From: Bacillota bacterium
GTDB taxonomy: Bacteria > Bacillota > Clostridia > Acetivibrionales > DSM-1351
Direction of reading: 5' to 3'
NCBI GenBank assembly: GCA_023416275.1
Contig: JAEZIB010000168.1
Location: 1 to 35,536 of the forward strand
Length of the DNA: 35,536 nucleotides
Position numbers and translations under genes: made by a program. Shown one piece after another: positions 16,709-26,271 of the stretch; position 1 is the first letter of the stretch; the number at the start of each line of letters is the position of its first letter. The notes below the pieces were generated by a model. It was not told where the DNA came from. It saw nothing but the letters and a program-made list of their open reading frames with translations, and searched no databases.

Positions 16709-18262
16709 TCAATTTATATTCTTACAGTCAATTTCCTTCATAAATTTATTAAATGCCTTTAGTCCTTCCTCAGTTTGCTTAAATACCCCTGCATGCTCCA
16801 GACAAGTTTCAAATTTTTTTCCTATTTCAAGCCGTATAGTTTCATCGGCACATCCATCAGATAATGCATTTCCGTATTTTGATAGCAGTTCTTCTATCCA
16901 GTCCTTATGCTTATATAACACATGCTCCTTTTGATAAATGTCCACATTATCTGCATTGCCACAAAGTATTTGTTTTATCTGTTCAAGCTCTGTTTTAAGT
17001 CTGCCTGGCAGTATAGCCAACCCCATAACCTCAATTAAGCCAATATTCTCTTTTTTTATGTGGTGGATTTCCTTATGGGGATGAAAAATTCCATCAGGAT
17101 ATTCCTCAGTCGTCCTGTTATTTCTGAGCACTAAGTCCATCTCGTATTTTCCTTCTTCATTCCTTCTGCAAATAGGAGTTATAGTATTATGAGGAATTAT
17201 GCCATCCTCAAAATCCGAATACGCAAGGATATCAACACTTTCATCGCTGTACCCTCTCCATATGTTTAAAACATAATCTGAGAATTCAGTTAACTCTGAA
17301 ATATCGTCACTTGCAGCACGAATAACCGATAAGGGCCACTTGACTATGGATACTTTAATTTTTTTGTATTTATTACATTGGTAATTATTTATAATAGCTG
17401 CTTTATGCATCGGAAATATATAATTTCCGCCCTGAAAGTGATTATGGCTGAGTATTGAGCCACCGACAATAGGTAAATCTGCATTTGACCCGCAAATATA
17501 ATGAGAAAACTGCCTTACAAAATCCAAAAGCTGGCTAAACGTATTTTTTGAAATAACCATTGGCACATGCTTTTCAGACAATATAATGCAATGCTCTTCA
17601 TAATAAACATAAGGCGAATACTGAAAGTACCATTGTTCTCCGCATAATGTAACCGGAATTATTCTATGCGTTTGTCTTGCAGGAAAATTTACTCTGCCGG
17701 TATACCCTATATTATCAATGCAAAGCATGCATTTGGGGTAATTGCTTTGAGGCTGCAGCTTCTCCATCTCAATTATTTTTGGATCCTTTTCGGGCTTTGT
17801 GAGATTTATTGTAATTTCAATACATCCATATTCCGTGCTGGTTGTCCATTTTATATTTTTAGCATTTTGAGCTGTCCTTATATAATTTGATGCGGTGCAG
17901 AGCTCATAAAAATAGTCTGTCGCAGCCTTTATAGATTGTTTTTCAGTCAACTCGTAAAATTTCTTTACTATCTCAGCTTCTCGTGGCATTATAAGACCCA
18001 TTATTTTGGTATCAAACAGTTCACAATAAGCATATATTTCCTTATCAAAAAAACCTTCATTCCCTGCATATTCTACAAGTGAATTCAATATCTCAGTCGG
18101 ATATTCCATGTCCTCCTCAGCTACATTGCCGCTATATGGCTCTTTTATTTTCAGCAAATCCAAAAGCTGATTTCGTGCAATTATAGCATCAAGCTTATCC
18201 AGCATACCGTGCTTTGTTCCAAATTGCAGTAATCTTTCAATCTCATATGCGGGATTAATCAT
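16709..18262 (-). CDS. galT: UDP-glucose-hexose-1-phosphate uridylyltransferase (Firmicute GalT2 type)
   Basis: 517 residues, the long Firmicute form of GalT rather than the ~350-residue E. coli form. It exchanges UMP between UDP-glucose and galactose 1-phosphate to give UDP-galactose and glucose 1-phosphate. The segment GGSILSHNHFQGGNYIFPMH carries an HxH-like nucleophile region (HNHFQGG), and TGRVNFPARQTHRIIPVTL and NNYQCNKYKKI are typical of this subfamily. First gene of the gal operon; GGTGGAG lies 5 bases before the ATG. No operator was recognised in the upstream region. Confidence 0.94.
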   Translation of the reverse strand: MINPAYEIERLLQFGTKHGMLDKLDAIIARNQLLDLLKIKEPYSGNVAEEDMEYPTEILNSLVEYAGNEGFFDKEIYAYCELFDTKIMGLIMPREAEIVKKFYELTEKQSIKAATDYFYELCTASNYIRTAQNAKNIKWTTSTEYGCIEITINLTKPEKDPKIIEMEKLQPQSNYPKCMLCIDNIGYTGRVNFPARQTHRIIPVTLCGEQWYFQYSPYVYYEEHCIILSEKHVPMVISKNTFSQLLDFVRQFSHYICGSNADLPIVGGSILSHNHFQGGNYIFPMHKAAIINNYQCNKYKKIKVSIVKWPLSVIRAASDDISELTEFSDYVLNIWRGYSDESVDILAYSDFEDGIIPHNTITPICRRNEEGKYEMDLVLRNNRTTEEYPDGIFHPHKEIHHIKKENIGLIEVMGLAILPGRLKTELEQIKQILCGNADNVDIYQKEHVLYKHKDWIEELLSKYGNALSDGCADETIRLEIGKKFETCLEHAGVFKQTEEGLKAFNKFMKEIDCKNIN

Positions 18263-18627
18263 TGTACTCCACCCTTCTTTATTTAATGATATCTTCTAAT
18301 AAAAAACACGAAAATCACTTCGTAAGGCTAACTTAATAAATGCGAAGTTTACATTTCATACATTCATCGTTTTCTTGGCATATCAAAAAGCTACGAGGAT
18401 TAACTTCCTCAAACTTTCATATGTTTCATGCAATTTTTCGCTCACTATCTGTCCCAACAGCATATCTGATATTTTCTAGTATACACAATTAAACCAACAA
18501 TTACGAACACTTTTGCAACTTTTTTAACACATAATTGCCTAAATTTCCATTTAAAAACTAATCCTCCGGCTGGAGGATTAGTTTTTAGTTGATCAAGTAT
18601 TAACTTTTTGTTTCCAATTAGCAAGAA
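18263..18627. other. Intergenic region between galT and the GH43-like SLH gene
   Basis: Both flanking genes are on the minus strand, so this holds the gal operon promoter and the terminator of the SLH gene. An inverted ACTTCG/CGAAGT pair with a ~21-base gap (about 18316-18345) lies upstream of galT. No ORF or RNA gene was recognised. Confidence 0.5.
18553..18586 (-). terminator. Terminator of the GH43-like SLH gene
   Basis: A perfect 15-bp stem (AAAAACTAATCCTCC with its complement) and a 4-base loop lie 42 bases past the stop codon; the 3' arm ends in five T on the minus strand. Confidence 0.9.
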
Positions 18628-21600
18628 TTACTTTGACATCAGGTTGTATAACACCTGTGCCATTTCTGCTCTTGTTGTAGTACTCATTGGAGTGAGCTGT
18701 CCAGCATTTCCTCCGACAGTTCCAGTTTCAACCATCAATGTCATTGCATCTTTAGCCCATGAAGATATCTTATCTACATCGCTGAAGTCTGAGAGTGATT
18801 TTCCTGAGCTGCCTTGCGGAAGTTTACCCATTGTATTTAAAGCATTGTACAACAATGTAAACATTTCCTGACGAGTAATTTCTTTTCCAGGTGCGAACAT
18901 ATTGTTTCCCACACCTCCGGATATTCCCAATCTCTTTGCCGCTGCCAAATAACCTGTATAGTAGGAATTGCCAGCATCAGAGAAGTTATTTGTCCAGTCT
19001 GCATCAGGAGCAATACCATAGGCCTTCATCAGCATTACAATAAATTCACTGCGGGTCAGTTTAGCATTTGGACTGAAATTGCCATTGCCTGTTCCTGATG
19101 TAATATTCCTTGCAGCAATAAAGTTTACTGCCCTGCTATACCAAGAATCATCCTTAATGTCTGTAAAGCTTACTGCATTGTAGCCTACAGCGTAGTAGCT
19201 GAAATGTGTAGTGGTAAAGCTTACCGTACCAGTGGCCAAATCATAACGTCCGTTAGGTATTGCAACCATTTCTCCGCTGTTGTCAATATACCAGATGATA
19301 ATGCTTTCAGGATTTGCAAGCTCTGAAGCTGTAGGAGTATAAGGTATTGTTACTGTAACAGGTACATCTGGATTATTCCATTCAAATGGCTTTCCGTCTA
19401 TAGTCATTGATAGCTGGACTAATGGTCTGTTTCCAATAGCTGTTTTTGCAGACTGGCTTAGTCCTGCTTTGTCACCCTGACCGATAGATATTTCTGCTTT
19501 TTTTCCTGTTGCTGCTATTGTACCTGTCAGCATATTTGAATTAACAGTAATACTTCCACTGTCTGTATTGATTTTCATAGCACCTTGACTTACTGCTGTT
19601 GACAGATATGAAACAGGTATGCCCATGATATAAGTATCAACATCTGGAATGGTTGGTACTGTTACTACAGAAATTCCACCATTCATTAAAAGATTTTTAT
19701 TTGAAGCCATATCCAATGCTGCAGTACCAGCTTTTGCATCAACACTAATTGGCAGAGTAATAGCTTCAGTTCCATTGCCTGCTGCGTCCATTAGCTTAAT
19801 ATCTGCTGTATAGTTTTTTGTAGCTGGTGTTGAAGGAGTAGAGCTTCCACCGCCATTGCCACTGCCACCGCCAGAACCACCGTTATAGGCCCACTCAGCT
19901 GTCACACCCACATTTGCTGCAGGCATTGTAACTGTAGTGATGGTACTGTTTCTGTCTGCAAAGCTTACGTCATTGTCTGAGCTCCAGCCTTTGAAGGTGT
20001 AATTGCTTCGGCTGCCAGCATTTATTGTAACAATTGAGCCTTCAGCATATGTGCCTGCACCGGAATTCGCAGCAAAGCTGCCGTTTACGGTAAGAGTATA
20101 ATTTTCTACCGTTTTTTCCTCAAATATTGCTTTTACAGATACAGCTCCATTCGGCATTATAAAAGTATTACCTGTAATACTTAAGCCTGCTGGATAGATT
20201 ACCTGCCATTCCTTAAGACGATATCCCTGATTTGGATTCGCTGTCAGTGTAATTTCGGCACCAGCCTGTGCTGAAGCAGCACTTGCACTTGCAGTACCAT
20301 TTCCGTCGCTATCTACTGTGATTTTGCGATTAACCGGTGTTGGATCAGAGCTGTCAATAATATTAACAACAAAGTTGGCCGGATTTCCTTTATCAAAGTT
20401 GACATTAAACTCAGTAACATCACCATTTTTAAGCTCAAGAGAAGCTAGATAGCTATCCTTGATAACCAGTGCGCTACCTGAAACAACATACATCTCAGGT
20501 GTTGTTAGGTAATTTTCATCATTAACCACATTGGTTACAGAGCCTGCTGCATTCCATATGATAGATGTGCTTGCATCTCCGGGAGAAGAAAGATCATAGT
20601 CCACACTTACCGGACTAACTTCCGCATTTACTTTTACTACAGTAATGATAAAGTCCTGAGCGTACTCAATGCCAACTGCACTTCCTTCTTCGATTGCTGC
20701 GGTTACAACAACTGTTCCCGCCTTTGGTGCAGAAAATATATTACCGTTGATGGTTGCTCCGGTGTCGCCTGCATCCTTTACACTCCATACAATACTTTTG
20801 CGTGTTGCGTTATCAGGAGAAACAGTTCCGAAAAGTACAAGTTCCTGTCCCTCTGTGGTCTCTGCTGGAACCTGTGTAATTTCATTCACCGCGTTGAATT
20901 CGCTATCGTAGAGGTTACGAACTTCAATCTTCATGCGCTGATTATCTTTTCCCTCATCATCAGCCACCATTACCTTTGCACCGTTATTTGTAGATTCTTC
21001 TACAGTCATTACTTTTCCATTACTTTTATTAATAATTTTATAGTAGTCACCGTCTTTTTCCAATTTCCACTGCTGAGTATCGGGTATCGAAGCTCCGGTA
21101 ACCCTTGTATTCTGGCAAATCTGCTCTATTGGTGAACCAGGCAGTAGGTCAATTACATGTCCACTTTGAACAGACTGTATTTGGTAATATCCTGTTCCAA
21201 GATCATAGAATCTCCACAACTGATTATTTCCATCGCCATTTGTCCATTGGTTAATAACGGCTTTAGGATCACTTGAAACCCTATCAACATCCAATGATTT
21301 GCCACTGTGCTTTGGTTGTATTTTAACCATCTTCTCAGGAATAATTTTATCAGCAATGGAACTAATATATCCGCCGCTGAATTTATCTATTGTAAGACTG
21401 TCGATATTAAATCTTCCTGTGTCGCCTTCTTCACGAATAAATTCAATTACATTTTTCCCAGCTTTCAAGTTTACTGACTCTGTTGCATCAGTCCAGGTAT
21501 CCCAGTTTGCTGTCGGAGGTAATATAACTTGTTTTATAAACTCTTCGTTTACATACATGCTCATTGTTATATTTGAATTCTGTGCACCGCAATATCTCAG

Positions 21601-24030
21601 AGTTGAAGTATATGCAGTAGTATTTGGAACATTTACTTCAAATTGTAGTGAGTCTCCTTCTTTCTCAAATCCGCCTACAAATCCGTTGCCATCGTACCAT
21701 AAATGATCCTGCACAACTTTCAAGCTGCCTGAACGTGTTGCTTGCTCAGCTTGGTACTTCCAAGGAGTACGCTTATTAAGATGAATATTGTCAATATTAA
21801 TAATGCCCGAAGCATCGGTATTACATCTGTAAGTTATGGTATTTTTTCCCTCTTTAAGTTTTAATGTCTCTAACTGCTCTGTCCAAACGTTAGATCCTCC
21901 AGTAACTGGAAGTGAAATATCTTTAACATATGTGCCATTAAGGTAAAGAGCCAAAGATTTGCCTTCAGTCACGTTTGCATATCTCAGCTTTACGTCATAG
22001 GACGCCGCATTCTCAATATCTACAGAATATTCTACTGATGAATTTGCTTTTGATAACCCATTTACATAACCAAAACCTGTATTACCATCATTGGCCTGAA
22101 CTATTTTAGCATCCTTTGAGCCTGTAGTTTCCGCATTTTCTGCCTCATAATGCCAGGTAGCTGCTTCAGTAACAGTTATGTAGTCAAGATTCACATTACC
22201 TGAGTCACCATCGTCATATCTAAATGTTATGGTATTGCTTCCCTCTTTAAGAAAAACATTGTCATAACGGTCAGCCCATTTATCCCAGCTTTTTAAATCA
22301 AAAAATTCTACCTGTTTGATTTTTCTGTCATTTACATATAAGCTCAAGTTTCTGTCAATGCCGTCACCAAACCCCAAGCTGTAGCGCGTCTTAACAGAAT
22401 AATTGCCTGCATGAGAGGCATTTACAGTATAAGTAATAGATGATTCTGAAATCCATAAGCCGCCAACAAAACCAGTCCCGCTGAATCCAGGATGATCTGT
22501 ATCTACTTTTGCATTTCCTGTCTTCTCAGCATCTTCTGCTTCAAACAATGTGCTTCTTTTTATAATCATTGCATCAAGTGCCAATGAGCTGTTACCAGAA
22601 AGACGGATTGTGTTACTTCCAGCTGCAAGTCTAACATTGTAAACTGATTTAATGTCGAAATCAGCAACAGATTTTGCATTAGCTTCAAATGAAATATTAC
22701 CGGCGCTCTGCTGATTAACATCTAATTTCATGTTAATAGCACCTGCTGTAGTAATATTATTGTACCTGAAATCAAGAGAATAAGTCCCTTCTGCGTTGGT
22801 GTTAACATTAAATTCTACGTAGTCATCGTCACTACTATTATCGTATTTAACATATAAGGAGCTAGAGACAAAGGCACTATTCCCTGATACTTTTGTAGCA
22901 CCTGATAACTTTGCATCTTCAGCTTCATATATCTCGCTCTTTTCCTCACCTGACGGTCTCGTTAGAACAGTACCAGGATTTGAAGGAATTCCAGGATTAA
23001 TAAAATCATTATCATCCCAATTGATAAGTTGAACTCTTATTCCTCTGTTTCCACCGCCTTGTCCATGGGTAGGTATTCCATGGTAAACAATCAAGTCCTC
23101 TGTTCCATCTTCAGATTTAAGGAACAATGGTGAACCTGTACTGTAAGAACTATTTTCATCTGACCTCTTCATTATAGGCTGCTCATATTTCTTCCATGAA
23201 GCAGGGTCCATAATATCGGATGTTGCATCAGCTACTGATACGCCGACACAATAATTATCATTCATAAAGCTGCTTGCAGAATAGGCAAAATATATCTTAC
23301 CGTTTCTTTCAACTACAGCACAGCCCTCATTTATATTGTCGTTCTTCTTCTCCCAGTCAAACTGAGGCCTCGCCAATGTACATTCTTCACCTTCCAATGT
23401 CCAAGGGTTACTCATTTTTACGATTGTTGGACACTCATCAAATTTCGTTTTTGTAGGATCTTTTGGATCAGGGAAGTAGTAGTATTTTGTATATGTAAAG
23501 TATCTTTCTCCCTTAATTGTTATAACACCGCATGCCAAACCATATCCCTCAGTATTCAGTAGTCCTTCCTTCTCAGTAACCTGCCCATCTGCGTCTTGGT
23601 TAGAGGATTTTCCCTTGAGCACCCAGGTTCCTTCAAATGGGTCGGGAGACGGGTTTTCTAATACATAGGAGCTTGGATGTCCATATCCAAAATCTGTTTC
23701 AGGACCTGAAGAGAAGTAAATATACCATTTTCCATCAAGCCTATAGATGTATGGTCCCCATACATACCCGAAATTGTCCGGTTTTTTCCAAACCACCTTA
23801 CTTTTTGCAGTTGATACTCCGAGAATTGTTTCACTTCTTTTTAATGTGATATTATTATCACCGGAAAAGCAGCAATAGTAATAACCATCCGCGGCCCTTG
23901 CAATTGTGGGGTCAGCGCCGCCCATAAGTGGGTTCACATAATTGTTAGTCACATCTGCATACGAAATGCTTGTCAGCAATATTGAAAATACTATCGCTAA
24001 CGATACCATAACTAAACTCTTTTTTCTCAT
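18628..24030 (-). CDS. SLH-anchored GH43-like protein with four CBM6/35-like, ricin-type, X2 and SLH modules
   Basis: 1800 residues. Order: signal peptide (1-25); GH43-like five-bladed propeller (about 28-355); four CBM6/CBM35-like modules (about 366-492, 495-622, 626-752, 756-884; each starts YEAED/FEAED/YEAEN/YQAEQ); ricin-type lectin/CBM13 (about 900-1045); Ig-like module (about 1050-1130); X2-like module (about 1135-1225); two InlB-like repeats (about 1230-1375); Gly/Ser linker; beta domain; three SLH repeats (about 1620-1800). In the GH43 domain the base D40 (GGADPTI) and acid E235 (NINEGCAVV) are seen, but the usual pKa-modulating Asp falls on C167 (YGLACGVI). Expected role: surface attack on, or binding of, arabinose/xylose side chains. 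AAAGGAG lies 8 bases before the ATG. No dockerin, so it is wall-bound and not cellulosomal. Confidence 0.9.
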   Translation of the reverse strand: MRKKSLVMVSLAIVFSILLTSISYADVTNNYVNPLMGGADPTIARAADGYYYCCFSGDNNITLKRSETILGVSTAKSKVVWKKPDNFGYVWGPYIYRLDGKWYIYFSSGPETDFGYGHPSSYVLENPSPDPFEGTWVLKGKSSNQDADGQVTEKEGLLNTEGYGLACGVITIKGERYFTYTKYYYFPDPKDPTKTKFDECPTIVKMSNPWTLEGEECTLARPQFDWEKKNDNINEGCAVVERNGKIYFAYSASSFMNDNYCVGVSVADATSDIMDPASWKKYEQPIMKRSDENSSYSTGSPLFLKSEDGTEDLIVYHGIPTHGQGGGNRGIRVQLINWDDNDFINPGIPSNPGTVLTRPSGEEKSEIYEAEDAKLSGATKVSGNSAFVSSSLYVKYDNSSDDDYVEFNVNTNAEGTYSLDFRYNNITTAGAINMKLDVNQQSAGNISFEANAKSVADFDIKSVYNVRLAAGSNTIRLSGNSSLALDAMIIKRSTLFEAEDAEKTGNAKVDTDHPGFSGTGFVGGLWISESSITYTVNASHAGNYSVKTRYSLGFGDGIDRNLSLYVNDRKIKQVEFFDLKSWDKWADRYDNVFLKEGSNTITFRYDDGDSGNVNLDYITVTEAATWHYEAENAETTGSKDAKIVQANDGNTGFGYVNGLSKANSSVEYSVDIENAASYDVKLRYANVTEGKSLALYLNGTYVKDISLPVTGGSNVWTEQLETLKLKEGKNTITYRCNTDASGIINIDNIHLNKRTPWKYQAEQATRSGSLKVVQDHLWYDGNGFVGGFEKEGDSLQFEVNVPNTTAYTSTLRYCGAQNSNITMSMYVNEEFIKQVILPPTANWDTWTDATESVNLKAGKNVIEFIREEGDTGRFNIDSLTIDKFSGGYISSIADKIIPEKMVKIQPKHSGKSLDVDRVSSDPKAVINQWTNGDGNNQLWRFYDLGTGYYQIQSVQSGHVIDLLPGSPIEQICQNTRVTGASIPDTQQWKLEKDGDYYKIINKSNGKVMTVEESTNNGAKVMVADDEGKDNQRMKIEVRNLYDSEFNAVNEITQVPAETTEGQELVLFGTVSPDNATRKSIVWSVKDAGDTGATINGNIFSAPKAGTVVVTAAIEEGSAVGIEYAQDFIITVVKVNAEVSPVSVDYDLSSPGDASTSIIWNAAGSVTNVVNDENYLTTPEMYVVSGSALVIKDSYLASLELKNGDVTEFNVNFDKGNPANFVVNIIDSSDPTPVNRKITVDSDGNGTASASAASAQAGAEITLTANPNQGYRLKEWQVIYPAGLSITGNTFIMPNGAVSVKAIFEEKTVENYTLTVNGSFAANSGAGTYAEGSIVTINAGSRSNYTFKGWSSDNDVSFADRNSTITTVTMPAANVGVTAEWAYNGGSGGGSGNGGGSSTPSTPATKNYTADIKLMDAAGNGTEAITLPISVDAKAGTAALDMASNKNLLMNGGISVVTVPTIPDVDTYIMGIPVSYLSTAVSQGAMKINTDSGSITVNSNMLTGTIAATGKKAEISIGQGDKAGLSQSAKTAIGNRPLVQLSMTIDGKPFEWNNPDVPVTVTIPYTPTASELANPESIIIWYIDNSGEMVAIPNGRYDLATGTVSFTTTHFSYYAVGYNAVSFTDIKDDSWYSRAVNFIAARNITSGTGNGNFSPNAKLTRSEFIVMLMKAYGIAPDADWTNNFSDAGNSYYTGYLAAAKRLGISGGVGNNMFAPGKEITRQEMFTLLYNALNTMGKLPQGSSGKSLSDFSDVDKISSWAKDAMTLMVETGTVGGNAGQLTPMSTTTRAEMAQVLYNLMSK

Positions 24031-24336
24031 AGTTAATCTCCTTTATATTTTTTTCTGATATTTTTACGAAATTTGAAATGCAATTACTTGCATCCAAAAA
24101 AACGTAATAAAACTTTTTATCACATCGGCTAAAAAGCCGACAAATTAGCTTGGAAAATTTTTCGGTTGTAGAATACTAACTTGAGGTTTTTAATATGTTA
24201 ACATAATTATATATTCCAAATTCCTTTTATAAAATCAGAATGTTCTGACTTTTCTTGTGTTATTTTTACTTCTTCTATAGAAAATTTTGTACCACTGCAA
24301 GCTACCAAAATCTATACTTATGCTATCTGTGGAATT
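24031..24336. other. Intergenic leader of the GH43-like SLH gene
   Basis: AT-rich region with a 6-bp hairpin, TCGGCT AAAA AGCCGA (24125-24140), about 95 bases upstream of the start codon. No ORF or other recognisable element. Confidence 0.45.
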
Positions 24337-25449
24337 TTACACACCTGCCCCTTTTATAATGCTTTCCAACAACGAGATTGATGCCTTATCTCTGAGAGCA
24401 CCCATTATAATCCATGAGATTTCCTTACCATTAGGCTCCAAATAGGTAAGCTCTCCGTCTATAGCTTTTTGATACAGTGAGTTAGGTCTTGTTCTGCAAG
24501 GCTCTAATGCATACATAGGCTCTGTAATTGCTCTCTTTGCAATTAATGACCTTGGGAAACTTTTCAAGGGCCTTATGACAAACGTTGCTGATGTTCTTTC
24601 TGAATCCACCAGCATTTCTGCTGTAATTCTTCCGCTTTCTTTTATCAGATTTGAATAGCCTTCAAGCTCAATAACCTCTTCAAGCCCGTAAACCGTCTCA
24701 GGTACATATTGATAGCAACGTATAGGATCAAGTTCCTTATTAAAGTTATATATTTCAAAAGGGTCTTTCTCAGAAGGTGCCGAATCACGAAGAAGCATTT
24801 TTTCTTTTAAAACAGGAAGAACATAATTTCCTCCATTAGCCATAAATTTGCCAGCCAGTTGTATGTGGTATCCGTCATCTATTGGTTGTCTTTCTTCAGT
24901 CAAATTCCATGTGGTATCCTTTCTTACTATGACAGATGAGTTATATTTTAAATGTATCTTTATATTCTTTTTGTAGCTTGGAGCGGCACTATAGCCCTTT
25001 ATGGAAACATTACCTTCGATAGAGATTTCCTCTTCATCCCATGTAATTCTGATAGATGCCAATTCTGCCCTTGAATAAGAACCCGTCCCGTGCACCGTCC
25101 TAATTTCGTCAGGTGTACCGAAAATCTCAGGTCCTAATGCTGCTACAGCCGAATAAAAACCCTTTTCCCAACCCCCATTTTCTTGAAGGTTTACATTGTC
25201 AGGGTGAAGAAGATAAGCCTCGCTTCTGTCCCATGATATTTTCTCATTACCCAGATAAATTTCCCCGATGTCCATTCCTCTTTCGGGTATTACAGAAAAA
25301 GTCAGTGTGCCGTTTGATACAACTATCACATGAATAACACTTCCATAGGTATCTTTAAATATCTTTTTTTCTATAAAGCTACCGAAAGGCAATTCCACTC
25401 TGACACCTGTTTCCAATTCGCCAAACCATCTAAAATTTACTTTATTCAT
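24337..25449 (-). CDS. DUF4432 family aldose 1-epimerase-like protein
   Basis: 370 residues, cytoplasmic. It has the galactose-mutarotase-like beta-sandwich fold typical of DUF4432; the signature FSVIPERGMDIGEIYLGNEK near residue 50 and the conserved YHIQLAGKF and EPCRTRPN segments are seen. Members are presumed to interconvert sugar anomers or isomers, but most lack a demonstrated reaction. The ATG at 25449 is preferred over an in-frame TTG at 25458 because AGGAG abuts the TTG but lies 9 bases before the ATG. It is the last gene of the importer-GH65-pgmB cluster, so it may act on the sugar released by GH65 or on the imported disaccharide. Confidence 0.82.
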   Translation of the reverse strand: MNKVNFRWFGELETGVRVELPFGSFIEKKIFKDTYGSVIHVIVVSNGTLTFSVIPERGMDIGEIYLGNEKISWDRSEAYLLHPDNVNLQENGGWEKGFYSAVAALGPEIFGTPDEIRTVHGTGSYSRAELASIRITWDEEEISIEGNVSIKGYSAAPSYKKNIKIHLKYNSSVIVRKDTTWNLTEERQPIDDGYHIQLAGKFMANGGNYVLPVLKEKMLLRDSAPSEKDPFEIYNFNKELDPIRCYQYVPETVYGLEEVIELEGYSNLIKESGRITAEMLVDSERTSATFVIRPLKSFPRSLIAKRAITEPMYALEPCRTRPNSLYQKAIDGELTYLEPNGKEISWIIMGALRDKASISLLESIIKGAGV

Positions 25450-25509
25450 AGCATTCAACTCCTGCGAAGTGATAAAATAAAGTTAATTATAATCAACTTC
25501 AAGCTATAT

Positions 25510-26169
25510 TTATTCAATATGACTTAATAGAACCACTGGTTCAATTTCTGGAAATCCCTTTACTACTATTTCAGCTTTTTTCAAAATCTCTTTTTCGCCA
25601 ATCCCGATAACTCTCATACCTGCTCTTTTTGCGCCTTCTACTCCTGCTTGTGCATCCTCGAAGACAAAACATTCGGAAGGATCAATTCCAAGCTTTTCTG
25701 CCGCCTGCAAAAATACTTCCGGATCTGGCTTTGCCCTAGATACACTATTTCCGTCCACGACAGCATCGAAATGATCTGTAATATTCAGTTTTTCAAGTAT
25801 TATGGGTGCATTCTTGCTCGCTGAAGCCAAAGCAATCTTTACATCTCTGAGTCTAAGATATCTCAGAAAATCTTTTGCCCCTGGTAAAATTTCAGCGGGA
25901 GTCATTTCGTAAAGATATTCTTTATACCATTCATTTTTCTTGGAGGCCAATTCCTCTTTTCTTTCAGTTGATAAGTTTGTAATGCCTCCAACCTCCAAAA
26001 GTACCTCCAGAGATTCCATACGGCTCACACCCTTTTGCCGTTCATTGTCTTTCTCTGTGAATTCAAAACCCAATTCTTTAGCCAGCCTTTGCCATGCAAG
26101 AAAATGAAATCTTGCTGTATCTACAATTACTCCATCCAAATCAAAAATTGCCGCTTTAAATGGCTTCAT
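25510..26169 (-). CDS. pgmB: Beta-phosphoglucomutase
   Basis: 219 residues, HAD superfamily. It converts beta-D-glucose 1-phosphate to glucose 6-phosphate, the step that follows an inverting GH65 phosphorylase. Seen: nucleophile D10 and acid/base D12 in AIFDLDGVIVDTARFH, the substrate-specific GVSRMESLEVLL cap motif, SRAKPDPEVFL (motif III Lys) and FEDAQAGVEGAKRAG (motif IV). The ATG at 26169 has GGAGG 6 bases upstream; a TTG at 26181 overlaps that SD and is unlikely. It lies 102 bases after GH65 and 60 bases before the DUF4432 gene. Confidence 0.94.
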   Translation of the reverse strand: MKPFKAAIFDLDGVIVDTARFHFLAWQRLAKELGFEFTEKDNERQKGVSRMESLEVLLEVGGITNLSTERKEELASKKNEWYKEYLYEMTPAEILPGAKDFLRYLRLRDVKIALASASKNAPIILEKLNITDHFDAVVDGNSVSRAKPDPEVFLQAAEKLGIDPSECFVFEDAQAGVEGAKRAGMRVIGIGEKEILKKAEIVVKGFPEIEPVVLLSHIE

Positions 26170-26271
26170 ATTAACCTCCAATTTTATGTATTTTTTAAAG
26201 CCAATAAATTATCATGAGAATTTTTTTGAGTGTAGAAAGTTCTAACCTCTTTGAATCATTATTACCAGCTA

